Below, in pieces: positions 6,894 through 8,219 of a stretch of 8,219 bases of DNA. The notes beneath the pieces are model-generated. The model was not told the DNA's origin. It saw only the letters and a list, made by a program, of their open reading frames with translations, and did no database searches. The translations under genes were made by a program, and so were the position numbers. Origin of the DNA: a bacterium (lineage in GTDB: Bacteria > Auribacterota > UBA3054 > B51-G9); contig JAOZSF010000069.1 in assembly GCA_029939815.1 (NCBI GenBank), positions 1 through 8,219 of the forward strand, read 5' to 3'. Positions within the stretch are counted from its first letter, which is position 1, and each line of letters opens with the position of its first letter.

Positions 6894-6904
6894 TTTTTTT
6901 TCAA
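6876..6904 (-). promoter_or_regulatory. Candidate sigma-70 promoter for the toxin-antitoxin genes and possibly dapF onwards
   Basis: On the minus strand TTGAAA (6904-6899) and TAAACT (6881-6876) are separated by 17 bases, close to the TTGACA/TATAAT consensus (five and four of six matches). Transcription would begin around 6869, leaving a short leader before the antitoxin ATG at 6843. The -10 falls inside the palindrome, so a protein bound there would block it. The region is so AT-rich that chance matches are likely. Confidence 0.35.
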
Positions 6905-6967
6905 CTCTTAAAGTGCATTTAAGGACAATAAAGTCAGCAAAAACGGTAAAAGGGAGTATTTTTTCTT

Positions 6968-8203
6968 TTAAATTTCGTTTTCAATTAATTGTTCCAAAGT
7001 TTCTCTTTTTCTTGCTATAGTGACAGAATTTCCGCTAATAAGAATTTCCGCTCCGCGTGGACGTGTGTTATAGTTTGATGCCATGACAAAACCGTAAGCG
7101 CCACAGCTTTTCAAAGCAATTAAATCCCCGCTTTGAATTTCTTCGGGCATTTCTCTTTCTCTGCCGAAAAAATCGCTTGATTCACAGATAGGCCCCACAA
7201 CGTCCATTTTTTTTAGATTATCACTTGCTTTGACAGGAATTATTTCATGGTAAGCATCGTATAATGACGGACGAAGTAAATCATTCATTCCCGCATTAAG
7301 GATTACAAATTCTTTTGTCGGTGTTTTTTTCACATATTGAACTTCCGCGACCATAATTCCGCCGTTACCAACCAGAAATCTTCCCGGCTCGAAAATAATT
7401 TTCGCGTTGAATTTTTTAAGTTCAGGAACTACTGCGGCGGCAAATTCATCCGGAGTAGGCGGGGTTTCATCTTTATAAACAATACCGAGTCCGCCGCCGA
7501 TATCAACATATTTGACATCAACTCCCTGTGCCCGCAATTCCTCAACTAATTTTAATAATTTTTTTATCGCGGTAACGAAAGGTTCTGTTGTTGTTATTTG
7601 TGATCCGATGTGCATTTGTACACCAACCGCTTCGACATTTTTATAATTTTCGGCGTGTTTATAAAGGATTTTAGCCGCTTCAAAGTCGAGTCCGAATTTG
7701 TTTTCGCTTTTACCCGTAGTGATGTATTTGTGAGTTTTCGGGTCAACATTCGGGTTTACGCGCACGCAAAAACGAGTTTTCTTATTTAATTCACCGGCAA
7801 TTTCGTTTATTCGTTTTAACTCAACTTCCGACTCAATATTAAAAAATAAAATGTCTTGCTCAATAGCATATTTTATCTCTTCAGCTGTTTTGCCAACACC
7901 GGAAAAAACTACTTTGGTTGTGTCACCACCCGCTTTCGCTATTCTGAAAAGTTCGCCTCCGGTTACAATATCAAAACCGGACCCTAATTCCGCGAAAGTT
8001 TTTATTACAGCAAGATTACTGTTTGATTTTGTCGCGAAACAGATCATTTTATCGAGTTCGGCAAGTGCTGACTCAAGTTTTTTATATTGTTCTATAAAAG
8101 AGTTCTTACTGTAAATATAAAGCGGAGTTCCATGTTCTTTTGCTAACTCTTCCACGGAAACATTTTCGCAGAATAATTTGTTGTTTTTGTAGTTGAAAGG
8201 CAT
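6968..8203 (-). CDS. lysA: Diaminopimelate decarboxylase
   Basis: The 411-residue product is a full-length PLP-dependent (alanine-racemase-fold) decarboxylase that turns meso-diaminopimelate into L-lysine, the last step of lysine synthesis. The PLP lysine is K59 in FATKSNSN (56-63). Other family motifs are GFDIVTGGEL (76-85), MHIGSQ (197-202), DIGGGLGI (234-241) that binds the PLP phosphate, EPGRFLVG (272-279), GPICESSDFFG (337-347) with the cysteine and glutamate that the dimer partner supplies to the active site, and ALKSCGAYG (363-371). Ornithine/arginine decarboxylases share the fold, but CESSDFFG and GAYGFVMASNYN point to diaminopimelate. The ATG matches the usual N-terminus for the family; no Shine-Dalgarno sequence is seen in the 16 bases left upstream, so its promoter lies outside the window. 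It is followed by a 124-base gap without an obvious terminator in the gene direction. Confidence 0.97.
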   Translation of the reverse strand: MPFNYKNNKLFCENVSVEELAKEHGTPLYIYSKNSFIEQYKKLESALAELDKMICFATKSNSNLAVIKTFAELGSGFDIVTGGELFRIAKAGGDTTKVVFSGVGKTAEEIKYAIEQDILFFNIESEVELKRINEIAGELNKKTRFCVRVNPNVDPKTHKYITTGKSENKFGLDFEAAKILYKHAENYKNVEAVGVQMHIGSQITTTEPFVTAIKKLLKLVEELRAQGVDVKYVDIGGGLGIVYKDETPPTPDEFAAAVVPELKKFNAKIIFEPGRFLVGNGGIMVAEVQYVKKTPTKEFVILNAGMNDLLRPSLYDAYHEIIPVKASDNLKKMDVVGPICESSDFFGREREMPEEIQSGDLIALKSCGAYGFVMASNYNTRPRGAEILISGNSVTIARKRETLEQLIENEI

Positions 8204-8219
8204 GAATAGTTATTAGTTA

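Noticed and set aside
6905..6967. Intrinsic terminator after lysA on the minus strand
   Set aside because: The stretch after the lysA stop has A-rich and T-rich runs but no GC-containing stem followed by a T tract in the gene direction.

Overview
The window is a stretch of bacterial chromosome in which every supportable gene lies on the minus strand, so it reads from right (8219) to left (1). It carries ten protein genes with very little space between them. In transcription order they are: lysA (diaminopimelate decarboxylase), a Phd/YefM-type antitoxin and a PIN-domain (VapC-type) toxin, dapF (diaminopimelate epimerase), a LolD-like ABC transporter ATPase, ilvE (branched-chain aminotransferase), mcsA and mcsB (adaptor and protein arginine kinase), rdgB (XTP/dITP pyrophosphatase), and the 5' part of rpoD (primary sigma factor), which runs off the left edge inside region 4.

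Organism. The DNA is AT-rich. The meso-diaminopimelate genes and a LolD-like ATPase suggest a diderm with peptidoglycan. McsA/McsB are best known from Firmicutes but also occur in the Planctomycetota-Verrucomicrobiota-Chlamydiota group and relatives. The sigma factor combines a region 1.1 with a very long charged segment between regions 1.2 and 2. The mix suggests an AT-rich PVC-type bacterium (Lentisphaerota, Kiritimatiellota or Verrucomicrobiota side). This is inference from gene content, not a phylogeny. Most start codons have no Shine-Dalgarno sequence and instead follow A/T-only runs.

Layout. From 6843 down to rpoD the genes are separated by -1 to 19 bases. Two stop/start overlaps have the form TAATG (dapF/lolD at 5332 and ilvE/mcsA at 3731), and mcsB starts one base after the mcsA stop. 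This looks like one polycistronic unit. The only sizeable gap is the 124 bases between lysA and the antitoxin gene. It holds a near-perfect 37-base palindrome with an overlapping candidate promoter, probably the autoregulatory operator of the toxin-antitoxin pair.

How the genes fit together. LysA and DapF are the last two steps of lysine/meso-DAP synthesis and are split by the toxin-antitoxin pair. IlvE makes branched-chain amino acids. McsA/McsB form a protein-arginine phosphorylation module with intact kinase motifs and the C-terminal RDxxRA phosphoarginine-sensing motif, but no ctsR or clpC lies beside it. RdgB cleans the nucleotide pool and RpoD directs housekeeping transcription. No rRNA, tRNA, CRISPR array, insertion sequence or clear intrinsic terminator in the gene direction was seen. 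I did not find a demonstrably new system; the arginine-kinase module in a sigma-factor operon and the toxin-antitoxin pair inside a lysine cluster are the parts most worth a closer look.
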